A stretch of 64,000 nucleotides of DNA from Monarcha castaneiventris obscurior (Eukaryota > Chordata > Aves > Passeriformes > Monarchidae): the NCBI GenBank assembly GCA_026261815.1, contig JAMPIT010000059.1, positions 13,936,001 to 14,000,000 on the forward strand. The letters run 5' to 3'. The notes under the pieces were generated by a model. It ran no database searches. It had not been told where the DNA came from and saw only the letters and a list, made by a program, of their open reading frames with translations. Positions within the stretch are counted from its first letter, which is position 1. Each line of letters begins with the position of its first letter. The position numbers and the translations under genes are program-made. Shown here one piece after another: positions 1 through 28,913 of this stretch.

Positions 1-3000
1 AAAATAAATTTGTAATTAATGACTACGCCTAAGTTCCTGTCTTTCACTTTAAATGAGTGCAGATTAGCCACTTGGTTAATAACTTGGAGCAAACAGAGCA
101 GAGCGCACACACCTCTGCAGAAAAGGAGAGGAATATTCCTCTTTAACAGAGGCTTACAAACCAACCTAAATCCTACTTTGGCACACGGGTGACTTTCATG
201 GCATCAGACACAACCTGCTTTTTCTGATATGGGAATAGCCATTTGCAATAAACCACGACACTTTAATAATTCCTAATGCCCGTCCTGTCTCACCTGCCAG
301 ATCTTATTCGCTGCTTCCAATGAATCTTTCCAGGGAGAAAGAAACCTAGCATAGCAATTGCAGCAGTTTTGAAATTAAACCAAAGCACTGTCATTTGGGA
401 AGGCAAAAAAAGCTTCTTCAATCCCATATGTACATCTTCTTTACAAATTTCCTTATCCCACTCCCTCCATGCAATTATGTTTCACGGCCAAGAGTTGTTA
501 ACTATTAGCTCGGCATAAATTAAAGTATCAGAGAATGAAAAAAGCTGTACTTACTTTGCAAGGCTATAATCCTGGTAAACGAATCAATGAACTGAGCACA
601 GCACAAAGAACCAGCTGCCCGTGCTGAAACCTTGCTGAGCAGAAGACTCTGTTACTTGCCTACTCATTGACACCACTCCCACTTTCCCAACCTCAATTTG
701 TGCACACACACACACTCCCTCTCACTCTCGCTTTTTTTTTTCCCCTCCCTTAATCATTCTTCGTGGCAACTCCTACATTGGAGGAGCAAAATGATTCACA
801 CCAGAGTTGTCCTTGCCTGCCCAGCCACTGAAGACAACAACAAGCTCTGGCAGGAAAGAGCAGCCCTGTTCGTTGCCTTCAGCAAGCACAGTACAAAAGG
901 CACCAGACAAGAATGAACGAAGGCTACAAAGGGGAGAATGCAGGAGTTGACGAGCAATTGAAAGACCTTCTCAGCAAAATCAGCACTCCAAGAAACTCCA
1001 GTTGGGATTACCGCTATTTGCAGAAAAATTGTAATCGTGAAAAAGAGACCCAGAAGACAACCAAAACACGTAGAAGTGTGTGGCTGGGCACTTTGCATCT
1101 GTATATTCATTAAGACAGTATCTTAACTCTGCCTAAGAGGCATATGTATGTGTTTGGCTGCCTAAAAAGCCCAAGGTCAAACTGGAGTTAATGCTCAAAG
1201 GAAAACACCTTCTTGTTGCTGTAAAGCAAAGCTCCCTCCCATAAGCAGCCAGGTCCTCTGCAGGGGAGCACCCTTCCCTGCTGCCAGCTGTCCCAGACGT
1301 GGTAGGGGAACAGAAAATCCCACCACTTCACTTCCAGGGCACCACTGAGGTTCATGTAATACAGCCCACATTAATACTGATGAACACAACAGGGTGGGAA
1401 AAGAAAGGGAGAGGCGCCGGTGCAGCACACCAGGTCTATTTTCTATAATTTGAAAGAAGTATGCAGTCCTTACCAAGAAAGAGGTGTCCTACCCCTGCTC
1501 AACGCAATTCCCTGGCTGGGCAGCAGAGCTGCCCACAGCAGACAATGCCAGCAAGTACCCCCTGAGAAGCCATGACTGCCCCTCAGTCCCCATGAGGAAA
1601 CTGCCCCACACCACAGGCACAGCTCGAGTTCACACCTGGGTAACCCCAGGTGGCCCTGCATATTTTTAGACTACAAAAGGCATAAGCAAGATAATTGAAT
1701 TTGCTTTCAGGTTTGAAGTGCTGGTGTGCCCAGCTGCCCAAATGAAAGGGGGAGGACACCAAAGGATGCATTTTCACCAACACAGTACTTCCCTGGTGAC
1801 AGTGGGAATTGGGAAGATGGTATCTCCTTCTGGAACAACATGTTTCTGTGTGGCTTTGAGCATAAATCAGGCCACACCACAGCATTCAGATCAGGTCCTA
1901 CCCATGTTTCCTTCCAAAAGGCTCCTAAGCTCTTATTACCCAAATGAATTTTTTTTTTTTTTGCTGTGATGCAGATGGATTTCACCTTCCATCACTGTCA
2001 GACAGCAAATTTAAAATTCATATCCTTTTCCATAACTGAATTCCTAACAAAGACAGGGTGTGGATATGTTTAGGCAATTAAAATAAGATACAGGCCAGCT
2101 AGCTAAACTGTGCCATCTGGGACATCATTGTTATGTATCTAATTAAGCCTTCTGTAAGAGAAATGTTTATGAAAATACACAGTAATGTTGGCTGCCAGAC
2201 TCTTCTCAGATGTCTGCAGGTAATCTAATGCCAAGTGTTCCATCTCTGCAGAAGCAAACCTTTTTTCAGACCCAGGTCTAACAAGTACAGGCATTGTGAA
2301 GTGGCTCAGGAGCTTCTGGATAAGCTGCAGAAAGGTGGAGGACAGACAGGCTGCCTTCATAGAGACAGCACAACTCACCAGATCCATTCCCTTCCTACTC
2401 ATAGGGGGGAAATACAGATAGTATGTGTCTCAAAAGGCTGGACAGTGGGAAAGGGAAAGGGCTCTGCCTCTCCCTTGACGGAAAGATGGAGGTGTGTAAA
2501 CATCACTTACACTTCACTGGGTAACTGCTCTGCGATGGCTGAGAGCTGGCACTATGTAGCAGTACAGAATCCTTCAGTCTGACCTAGTTAGAGCTGAAAA
2601 ATTAATTAATTCTGATCATGGTGCCATGAAACTAGTAATTACTGCTGCCATTGTTATGCTTCAAGTGAAGAAGTCCACACTGGCTCTGGTGAGTGACTCA
2701 CAGGGCAGTCTTGCTTCCCCTAAGAATGGACAGATTGAGCTCGCTTGCTCTTGGAGGCAGTGTTAAAGTAACTGTGACTTCCTGCTAGCTACTTATTCAG
2801 ATTTATGGGAATTGCTGGCATATAACTGGATCTTACTTACAGCCCAACAAGGAAGATGTCTAAAAGCAGAAGATGCTGACTTGAAAAGTAAGAAGATGTT
2901 TATAGTTGAAGCTTGCACAGGACAAGAAGTGACGCAGCTGTCCCTGTGTCCAGGAACATTCTTCCTCAGTCTGACTGAATAACAACAACTTGCATCAGCA

Positions 3001-6000
3001 TCCCATGTCCTTCATTCACCTTTCACCAAATTAGCTCTGTTCAGTTTAATCGCAAAGTATTTTCAACTCACACCTATTTTGACCTGGCTTTCTACCACCA
3101 CATTAAAAAAACCAGAACAATAACAGGATTTTCCTTATGAAAAAATCAAAACTGTTTTTAAGCCCCCTGTGAATTGGACACCTCTTACCATGACACTATC
3201 AAAACATAGGTAAAAGAATAAGGTAAAAGGATAAGGTGGAAACAATGGGGATGTGACATGGAACACTGAATCTTAAAGTGTGAAGCCTTTTAACAGAGAC
3301 AAGTTACTGGCAAAGTAATAAATGAGCTACTGTCCTCACTCTTCCAGGTCTCAAGGGAAAATCCTAAGACATTGCTGGATGCTAGGATCCAGCAGTTACA
3401 TTTGTGTGTCTGCATCTCTGAACTGGCATGCCAGACACACTTTGTTGCAGAAGGGATGCAACCCACCAGGTGACTCTCCTGTTACTCAGCCTGCTCTCAG
3501 TCCTCACTCCCCTGGCTCTCCCTGCCACTCCCTCCTGGGAACGCTGTTCCTACATGCTGCTGGAAAGGAAAAATCACCAGCTGCCTTCTCCCCACTCTTC
3601 AAGCAAGCTCATTTGTGGGGAGGGAATACTCTTGCTGCTCAGTGGAGCAGGAAGAACCATTTCAATTATTTCAGAGGCTCAAAGTACCCACTCTAGTTCT
3701 TATTTTTCCTTCCCCCTAATCACTAACTCTTAGTGTATGTCTGATTCCAATTAATGCTGGCATATTCAAACAACCACATAGGAGATCATCTAAAAGTGGG
3801 ACAGAATAAAGACTAGAACAAAACTGGTGCACTCTTTCTACACTGTCAGTCATGAAAGACCTTCTAATCAAGTTACAGCTTTCACAATAAGCTTTGGATC
3901 TTGCAAGGAAACCAGTGATAGGAGGTTATTTGTACACTTTTGTTTTGTTTTAGTGGCCTACAACTTTAACACAATTAGAAATATTCAAAGGGTAAGAAAG
4001 ACTGCAGTGTCTGTAAACAGGTGCACACAGCAGAGCTTTTCATAGTTTTCACATAGTATGGGTCTATATTACTATTTAATAACAGGAATAAACCATAGCC
4101 AAAGTATTTTTCATTTCATAAGAAATGCTAGTAAAGAGCACATTGACCACAAGCTAATTTGAAATTAAAATAACATTTACAATAACAAAGCATTACTCTA
4201 TGGTTCCACTGAGAGAGACATAAACTGAATAGCAACAAACTGCCTTTTTTTTTCCCCTCCCAAGGCATCTACACCAATACGTGTAAAGGATGGTGTCACA
4301 TAGCAACACACTGAACCAACACGTATGGCAGCAAAATAGTTTTCTTCAGACATCTCTCCTGACGTAGAAGTATTACTCACCAGTTATTACTTCTAATAAC
4401 AGACAGGAAATTAATTTCTCATACTTTAATGTGCTCACTTTTGTGCTGGGTTTTTTGGTTTGTTTGTTTGTTTTGTTTTGTTCTGTTTTGTTTTGTTTTG
4501 TTTTGTTTTGTTTGGTGAGGCTCTTCTGTACTCAGGTAAATGTTTCAAAGGGGAAAAAAAATTGAAATAGGCAACCAAACAGCTGACAGATTTCAGTGAG
4601 AACAAAGCCTTTAATCTTTCCATGTGATGGGATCAGGTTGAAGATTTGACTATTTTCCATAAAGGTGTTGCTCCCAACACTTAGCACTAGGCATAATGCT
4701 TAGTGTAAATCAGCTTAATAAAGACATAGATTTGACTGACTACTTGGAATAGCCTCGCAGTGTAACTAGGAATTCAAAATACAAGGGGAAATTGATATAC
4801 ATAAACCAGACTAAAAACTCTGACACATTTCTCTGGAACTGTACAAAGGTCAACTTCCGTGAAACAAAAGCAGAGAGGCAATGCTTTGGATGAATAATTT
4901 CTCACCAAAACACCTGTGATCCATTCCTTACATGAAAAAATCCCAACTTTGAACCCATCCCTGTGTGCACTGCTGGTTCAGGGTGCCATCTCATGGGGAC
5001 AAAGATAATAGTCTTTTTCCTTTGTCATTGGTGCCCATTGTTACTACATCAGCTTCCTTTGCCAGGCTGGAACTATGATTCAAAATCACCTGCCCTATGT
5101 TTGTCCCAGAAAAAATGCAAACACACTCACATTTGTCATGTTTTCTCAGTATTTTTTTCAATTTTGTGATGTTTTCAAATGTTTTAAGTGTCACTGTCTA
5201 CTATTGTTGGGTCGAAAGCACTTTACCACAGGAGTGCTGTTACTAAGGTCGCTTTCCCTACATATTCACAATTTCTTGTGCTTGATTACAGATTTGTGGA
5301 AGACCCCGCTGGTGAATTACTGGCAGCATAATTATCCATAATTACCCAGTAAATTCCAAACTGAGCATAGGAGCAATTTTAGAATTATCTGCCTTCAAAC
5401 AGCAAAATAAAATCCATATGTGGATAAGATTGCTCTTGTCAATGTGGAAACTCTAAAGAGAGAGGAGAGCACATTGACATAAGGTAAACTAGCAGAAGTA
5501 TTTTTCCCAAAAGAAATAAAGAGACCAAGCATCTCCCTCCCTCAGACATCAATCTAGTTTTAACTCAAGATTCAGCAGATTCTGGAAGGGATTACATGAC
5601 CTTCATTCCTCACTGTAGCAGACCTGGACTCTGACACACAGCTTCTCTTCCAGCTCTGTGCTTGCATTACTCCCTTAAGTGTCTTCTCATCAGCATAGAG
5701 GAAGGGGGAATGAAACTTAGGGCATTTTTCCCCCCTTCTTTTAATCCATTGTCATCTGTAGATGAGTCACTTTCTTCTGTAACCCAAGCAGTTAACTCTG
5801 ATTAATCTGGGTGAAGGCACATATTTTCCCAGGCTTGCTTAGTGCAGTTTGGCAGCCTGAATTTATGCACATTAAATGAAAATAAAAGCTTAGAATTAAT
5901 ATTTGCTGAATATTTCACTGGAAATGGGCGTGACTTCACAAGCTGAATTTACTCCTCTTGTGTATTTTCAGGGTAGGATGAAGGCCTTTGTTTATCCCTG

Positions 6001-9000
6001 CATGCAGCTAAGCCGAGAGGTGAACATGTTAATTCTTGCTTCTCCAGGTGAAAGGCAACCAAATCACCATGTGGATTCTTATGCACTACTTGGAGAAACA
6101 CACCCTGCACGTTGTCTGTGTGATCAGCAAATTGCAGAAGTTGTACCTGCAAACCTATCTTGACTCCCGGTTTTAAAATTTACAAATAATGGTCCAAAAC
6201 CCCAACTAATGCAAAATGTAAACACAGTGCCCATGAAAGTGAGGCAGCTATTCCCATAGTCAGCAGCTGATTCAGCTCCTATTCCCACTGACCCAGGACA
6301 GCAAGACCTGCACCACAAAACATGTAGAAAAGAATATTACATTAGCCCATGATAGGAAAAGTATAAAAAGGCTGTAAATCGTGAGACTTGATTATGTATT
6401 TTACAAAAGAAAGTTCTAGGATTTGATAATCGAATTCTTCCTTCTTACTTTCCCAGTTACATTTACCCATATGATAGGCAAACCACTGAAAAGTAGTTTT
6501 CCTCAGTCCTTCTGAGATCTAATGTAAGATTAGAAGGTCCCATTAAGCTCTATGGAAAAACTTCAGAGGATACGGCATGTATATTACAAGCTAATAAACT
6601 TACTAGCACAATAACATTAACATTTATATAACAGGAGTAGGGCATTAAATGTAATAACACAAAAATGTAATAAGGTAAGATGCCATTACTTGTGGTAATG
6701 CAAATACTTCCCTATTTGTCTATCTAAGGTTAACATTCAAAGCCCACTGCAAAGGCGGCTACTGACTTTAGGGGTTTTGGGTAAAAAAGGACAAGAGACT
6801 TCCTAAAGACAACTGCACTGAAAGGTGTGGAGAAAGCATTGTACATGTGGAAGCACTATAGACAGGTTATGGTAGAATAATAGCCTGGTTCAAAGAGCTT
6901 CCTGCTGAAAATGAAAATTATTCTGCTAAGAATGGCATGGATCAAGAGAAAGTTAAACAACTTCTCTATCCAGTTTTTACTCCTTTCCATACAAGACCTA
7001 ATTAAAAGGCTTAGGGATTAATAAAGAGGGATCCAGTAGGGAAATTCTAGCCCAGAAACCTAGTGAAGACTACACTGCAGTAGCTGAACAGCCAGACTAG
7101 TCCCAGACCAGCTCTCCTTCCCTTTCTCACCTTAATCATTCAGGCGACAAGCTATTCAGTAATGTTGGAAACACTGCTCTCTACAGTCACACATGCAAAA
7201 GTCACTTTGAATTTAGCATGAGAATAAAGCTGGAAGTATCAGAGGCAGCCCATCAGTTTTAAAATTTACTCATACAGATGAATCTCTGTTTTGCAACAGC
7301 CAAGTTCAGTTATTCTGCTGTATATTGCATATTGGAATGGCAAAAGTTATTCCCTTGTCATCTGTTCAGGAGAGTCTGGTAATACTTTTAAAAGCACCTA
7401 CTGCAGCAGAACTACTTTTATGCTTCTCACTGCCTAACACACTTCAGATTTCTGGTACTCTGGCAACAGTAAACACTACAAGCTTTCTATTGCACAGGAG
7501 ATTCACAGAAAGGAAAACTGGGTCAACTCGCAGATTTGTGTCTTTTTTAAGACAGTGAGACACATGCTCTGACAACCAGCTGGCTTGAACCCTTTCATAA
7601 CACAGGTTGTAGAACCTGATCTACCAATTTTACGAGACCCATGAGTTGTCTTTGGATTACAGCATATATTTTTTAAAAATCTGGCAGTGATTAAAACAGA
7701 CCCCCAGGTGATGAGAGCATCTACAATATCCTTAGGAGTTGTTCCAATGATTCTGCAGGTCATCAAAATTTTAAATGAAGGCAGTATGAAGCAATCTAAA
7801 GTGCACAGTCCAAACTTGAACATTTCTAAACTCAAAGAAACATTGGCTGGGGAGCACTTTTTAAACTTTTAACAATAAAATCTCTGAGGTGAATAGGGCT
7901 ATATAAGACTGTTAAGTCCTGTGACTATGAAACCATTTCAAAAAGAAAGGCTGCTGCACCGAACTCAACAATGCATAGCACAAAATCCCTGAACTCATAT
8001 ATGTGTAAAACAGCTGGCAGTTTCCAGCTGGCAAAATTGTGTATTTTAAATGAAAATGAGTCAACCAATACAGCCCTGCGGCCACATCTGCTCGACTGTA
8101 CAAAAAGTCATCATGGAGGAGATTTTATTCCATTCAATCTCAACAAGTTATCAAGACCTAACACATGAAATGCTATGCAGAAAAGACCAATGTGAAATGT
8201 TTGTCCTTGGTCTCTATATAGAATGCCCGTGAGTGTCCCTGTCTGCTGAGTTCAAGATGAGAAAAGCCCCAGAAATCGCCAGACTGATGCTCGTAGAGGG
8301 CAAATATTGCCCTAGAAGATAACACATGCAAAGTTAAGAAAAATACTGTTTCAGATTTTTATTCATGACAATTTCTGCTGGTACTAATGTAACAGTAGGA
8401 AAAAAAAGTCCTGAAATTCACTATGCTAAATGTTGTTCAAAAAACATAGTAGTAGCAGTGGACAGTATATTTCATAATTTAAGAAAATAAGCTACATTTT
8501 TATTTCTGTGCTCTGTCAAAAGATCAAGTGAACAGTTTCAAAATGTGCCCTGATTATACCTGCAATCATTTTCTTAGGCTATTTTCATGTTGTGCTGGAT
8601 TCATCTCACTATGAACTACAGGAATATACATCCTAAGTCATTCCATTGCCTGGAAAAAACTGGCTTAGTCCAGAAGACAATACATTTTGTATATATGCAC
8701 ACCTGATTTGAAATCAGTGTGCCTTCAAGCATTTACATATTTTGAATGTCCGAGTTTAAAAACAAAACCAGAATTAGAGTGAAAATTACTGTAACTAAGA
8801 TATATGAAGAGTTTAGCTCAAAAGTGACAAATTTAAGTTTTCTTTTCCAGGTGGGCACAACCAGACCCATTACTGTACTACGGCAGGAAGTATTGTTACC
8901 ATCCACCTCAGACCCATGAGATGGGGTAGAGTCTGAGGACCACGAACTCCTCAAAATCCAGTGCTTCAAGTCTTGCCCCGAAGCTCATTCTTGTCTCTAA

Positions 9001-11499
9001 TGCATCTAAATAGATTTAACGTGGCTTTATTTTGTTGTCAGTCTTTCTGGTCCTGAATACAGCTTTAATTCTCTCCCTCCTAGGCTCCACAGCTACACAA
9101 CACCCTCTCTGTGCCCAGGGCCCCGAGTGCATTAGGAACAAGAGCTCTTTGGACACAGCCCTCCTCCATAAGGCTGCTGTGGTTTCAGTGCTACTAAAAG
9201 TGGTTATGTATGGCAGCCATCCACCCGGGAATAGCACAGCAGCAGTACTCCCACAGGCACCATGTAACAGGCAGGAAGGTTCCCAAGGACAGCTGGTGGC
9301 TTGCAGTGCTCCTGCTTTTTGGCCCAGCATGTTCCCCAGTGAAGAGAAGGGACACAGCTGCACCGCAAGTCCATTGCAGGTCCTGTCCCAAGTGCATGAG
9401 CTCTTTGTGTGTACATCAAACTGGATTGAGATGCTGTAGTGGGATCTGGACAACCTGAATTTTACTTGTTAGTGTTGGTCCTGACAGCCTTTGTTACCTA
9501 GGTCAGATTGATCTGACCAGATTCAGCACCATTTCATCAGCTAGAAAAATACAGAAAAACAGAGGCTATATTTTCCTGCCTTCTCTGCCTTGTCTGTCTG
9601 CACTGTTAAGCTCTCTAAGGCAGTGACTTCCCTTATCTGCATGGCTCTCATGCCATCCCATAATGCCAGTCTCAGTCTGATGGTAACGTTAGTCATCTCT
9701 AGCTACCCCTCAGCTGCCACAGCGGAGGAGAATCATAGATATGACACCTGGCTGTGCTGCAGGCATGACTTGTTTATTCAATGTATCCCCCTACTCTTGG
9801 CCCAAGGTGTCCAGGCAACAGGCAGTGCGGGCCCCTTCTCTCCAAACCAAGGAATGGCAGCAGGAAGCATTCTCCCCAACAGCTTACTCAGCCTTAGGAA
9901 ACATGGGAGATCATCAGTGCCTGTGCCATGCCATGCCATAGCAATGTGAGCAACAATGCCCCAGGCAGTTATGGGATGGACTTAGTTGAGGCCAGTAGGT
10001 ACCCAGAGTAACATCTTTAATGTTTTATTTTTATTGTACTTAGTTGTACACAATCATTTTTAGAAAATGGGAACACGGGAACTTCAGCACTGGGAAGTAT
10101 TAGATAATGCAACTGCACTTGCCCCTCAAATTGAAGTAATACTCTTAACATGACACTTCATTAGCTTCTCAAGAAATAATCTTGATGTCATTACTCAGCA
10201 TTCATCCAGTCTTGCCTCAGGCAAAACTAGCTGCAAAGTCAAATTACAGCAGGAATATCAAATGAGTAAGACTTAAGGAAGGAGTGCAAGATTTAGCCTG
10301 TTATCTGTAAATGACAGAGGTGCCTTTTCTGATTTACTTTCTTTAATCACATTTGCAGAAACCAGTTGTTTTTTCTGGAGTTTCAGAAGCCAGTTCAGTG
10401 TGACCCAAGAGGCATAGTTACACTCTTGTGACGTATTTACTGTTCTAGACCTAAGTCTAAATGCTAAATATAACATTAAAGAATTAAAAATCACAGGTAC
10501 AGATGACACAGACAGAATTACCAGCATCAGGAACGTATCTGAGAATACTCTGTTACGCTAATGAAAAGGTAAAGCCAAAAGGAAAATGATACCCCAAGGA
10601 AGTAGCCTGTTTTAAATAAAAAGGAGGTTAAAAGTAGCCCAAAGGCTTCACAATGGTATAATCTACCATGAAAGAGTAAAAGGGATGGGTTTTCCTCATC
10701 CTTTGAAGACGGAATAAGAAAGAAATGGATCTATGTGATTTAACCCACAGTTTTCTTGAGCACTTCCTACCATCGATGCTACACTTGAATCCTGATGACC
10801 ACAGCTGTAAGGTTCCTTAAGAAATCATCATCTCTCCTTTCACTTTGGCCAATTCCAGTTGTCTTTTGTGGCAAATTCTCTTTACCATCTCATTTCCCAA
10901 AGCCTGATTACCTGACTTAATCTTTCCTACATCATGTCTTTACACATTTGCAGTCGAGCCAAGGAGAACAGCTGTTACTGACCATGTCTAAAAATCAACC
11001 AAAGCGTCCTCAGCATGTGAGGACTCTCACCAAAATAAACTGCCAACCAGACGACTTAATGAAGAGACTACCACGACATTCCCTTGGAATATGGGATAAG
11101 TGGATATGCCGTTTTCCCTCTGCCCAGAATACTAAGAGTATTAAAAAAGTTCAGTGGACTTTTATTACAAAATAAAATCAGAAAAGTTACACTGGCATTA
11201 TTAAGTCAAACCCACACTGTGGTAACTTGGAGGTACTCGGGAGAATGGGGTTTATTATAGTTAAGTTTCCCAGATACTCCTTTGCTGGCCTAAGGGAATC
11301 AAAGCACCAGAGGGGAAGATATGGCACTTCTTTAGCAGACATCCCCACACACATACAGCAAGTTGACTTTCCAGAACTGGTTTGTAATTGCTTGTGTGTT
11401 GAGTCACTTCCTCCTCCCCACTCTGTGAGCATCGCACGTCACCTGATCTTCATTCCTAACCCATAGGTGAGTGACACTTGCTCATGACTGCGTCAGGAT
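1..11499. other. Intergenic DNA upstream of VPS4B, no recognised gene
   Basis: I see no exon of a known protein on either strand here. Open frames are short, overlap each other on both strands and show no family I recognise. Recognisable content is limited to a (CA)n run near 704-718, the TTTTG microsatellite at 4451-4515 and scattered poly(T)/poly(A) tracts. In mammals the gene beyond VPS4B on this side is SERPINB5, in the opposite orientation. I looked for serpin-type exons on the minus strand and found none, so that gene, if conserved, probably lies to the left of the window. A possible non-coding first exon at the left edge and an open frame at 9032-9439 are discussed under findings. Confidence 0.6.
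4451..4515. repeat. TTTTG/TTTG microsatellite
   Basis: An imperfect simple repeat: TTTG units followed by TTTTG units, interrupted once by a T-to-C change (TTCTG). It lies in intergenic DNA. It reads as CAAAA repeats on the minus strand, where it produces a meaningless lysine, threonine, glutamine and asparagine-rich open frame. Confidence 0.9.
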
Positions 11500-11875
11500 T
11501 GATTAAACAGGTTTGGGCCTGTTTAGTCTGGACAAGAGGGGACTGAGAGGGGATCTTATTTAATGCATACAAGTATCTCCAAGGCGGGTGCCAAGAGGAT
11601 GGTGCCGGACTCTTTCTGGTGGTGTCCAGCGACAGGACGGGGAGCAGGGGCTATAAACTAAAACACAAGCAGTCCCACCTCAACATGAGGAAGAACTTTA
11701 GGTTGAGGGTGGCAGAGCACTGGGACGGGCTGCCCGGGAAGGCCGTGGAATCTCCTCTGGAGAGATTCCAGACCGAACCTGGACGCGTTCCCGTGTCCCC
11801 TGCTCCAGGTGACCCTGCCTGGGCAGTGGCGTTGGACTGGGCGAGCCCCAGAGCCCCGCTCCAAGCCCAAACACC
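11500..11875 (+). mobile_element. CR1 LINE 3'-end fragment, plus orientation, abutting the VPS4B promoter
   Basis: The sequence follows the 3' part of a CR1 retroposon: a diverged copy of the 'agcctggagaagag' segment near 11,530, the 'tccagcgacaggacggggagcaggggc' type segment, 'catgaggaagaacttt', 'ggcagagcactgggacgggctgcc', then 'aggtgaccctgcctgggcagtggcgttggactgg'. The tail is diverged and lacks the terminal short repeat, fading into the CpG island near 11,875. It is 5' truncated, as most CR1 copies are. The copy ends about 70 bases before the first ETS-like site and about 230 bases before the VPS4B start codon. Boundaries are approximate. Confidence 0.85.
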
Positions 11876-12103
11876 CGGTGGAGCAGCGCCGGCCCGGGGC
11901 CCACCCGCGGCCGGGGGCGGGCCGGGCGCTCGGGGCGTGCCCGGAAGCGGAGGCGGAAGCGGCGCTGGGCGCTCGGTGCGGAAGCGGCGCGGAGGCCGCG
12001 GTTTCGCTTCTGCGGGCGGCGGGGCAGGGGCGCTGCGCCACCGGCGGCCGGGCCCGCTCCCCGCGCCGCTCTCCGCCCGCCGCCTCCCCTCCGCCGCGCC
12101 GCC
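11876..12103 (+). promoter_or_regulatory. VPS4B CpG-island promoter and 5' UTR
   Basis: This GC- and CpG-rich, TATA-less stretch lies immediately upstream of the VPS4B ATG, and the island continues into intron 1 to about 12,550. Visible candidate sites are a GC box (GGGGGCGGG, 11913-11921) and three GGAAGCGG ETS-like boxes at 11943-11950, 11955-11962 and 11980-11987; the first reads CCGGAAG, the canonical ETS core. An IRF-like element, GAAGCGAAAC on the minus strand, lies at 12001-12010. No ATG occurs between the first ETS-like box and the start codon, so a leader confined to this stretch would have no upstream open frame. The transcription start is not visible from sequence alone. Confidence 0.7.
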
Positions 12104-28823
<16,720 letters not shown>

Positions 28824-28907
28824 ACCAAAGATATGTGTGAAGCGTTAGAACTTTTTCCTTTTAAAAGTATTCTTGTGTCTTTATTGATGGCAATTCAAAT
28901 AGATGCC

Positions 28908-28913
28908 AATAAA
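28908..28913 (+). promoter_or_regulatory. Proximal VPS4B poly(A) signal AATAAA
   Basis: Canonical hexamer 85 bases downstream of the VPS4B stop. Use of this site would give a very short 3' UTR. Confidence 0.45.

Noticed and set aside
1..11499. Search for SERPINB exons expected from mammalian gene order
   Set aside because: No serpin motif or exon-like frame was found on either strand.
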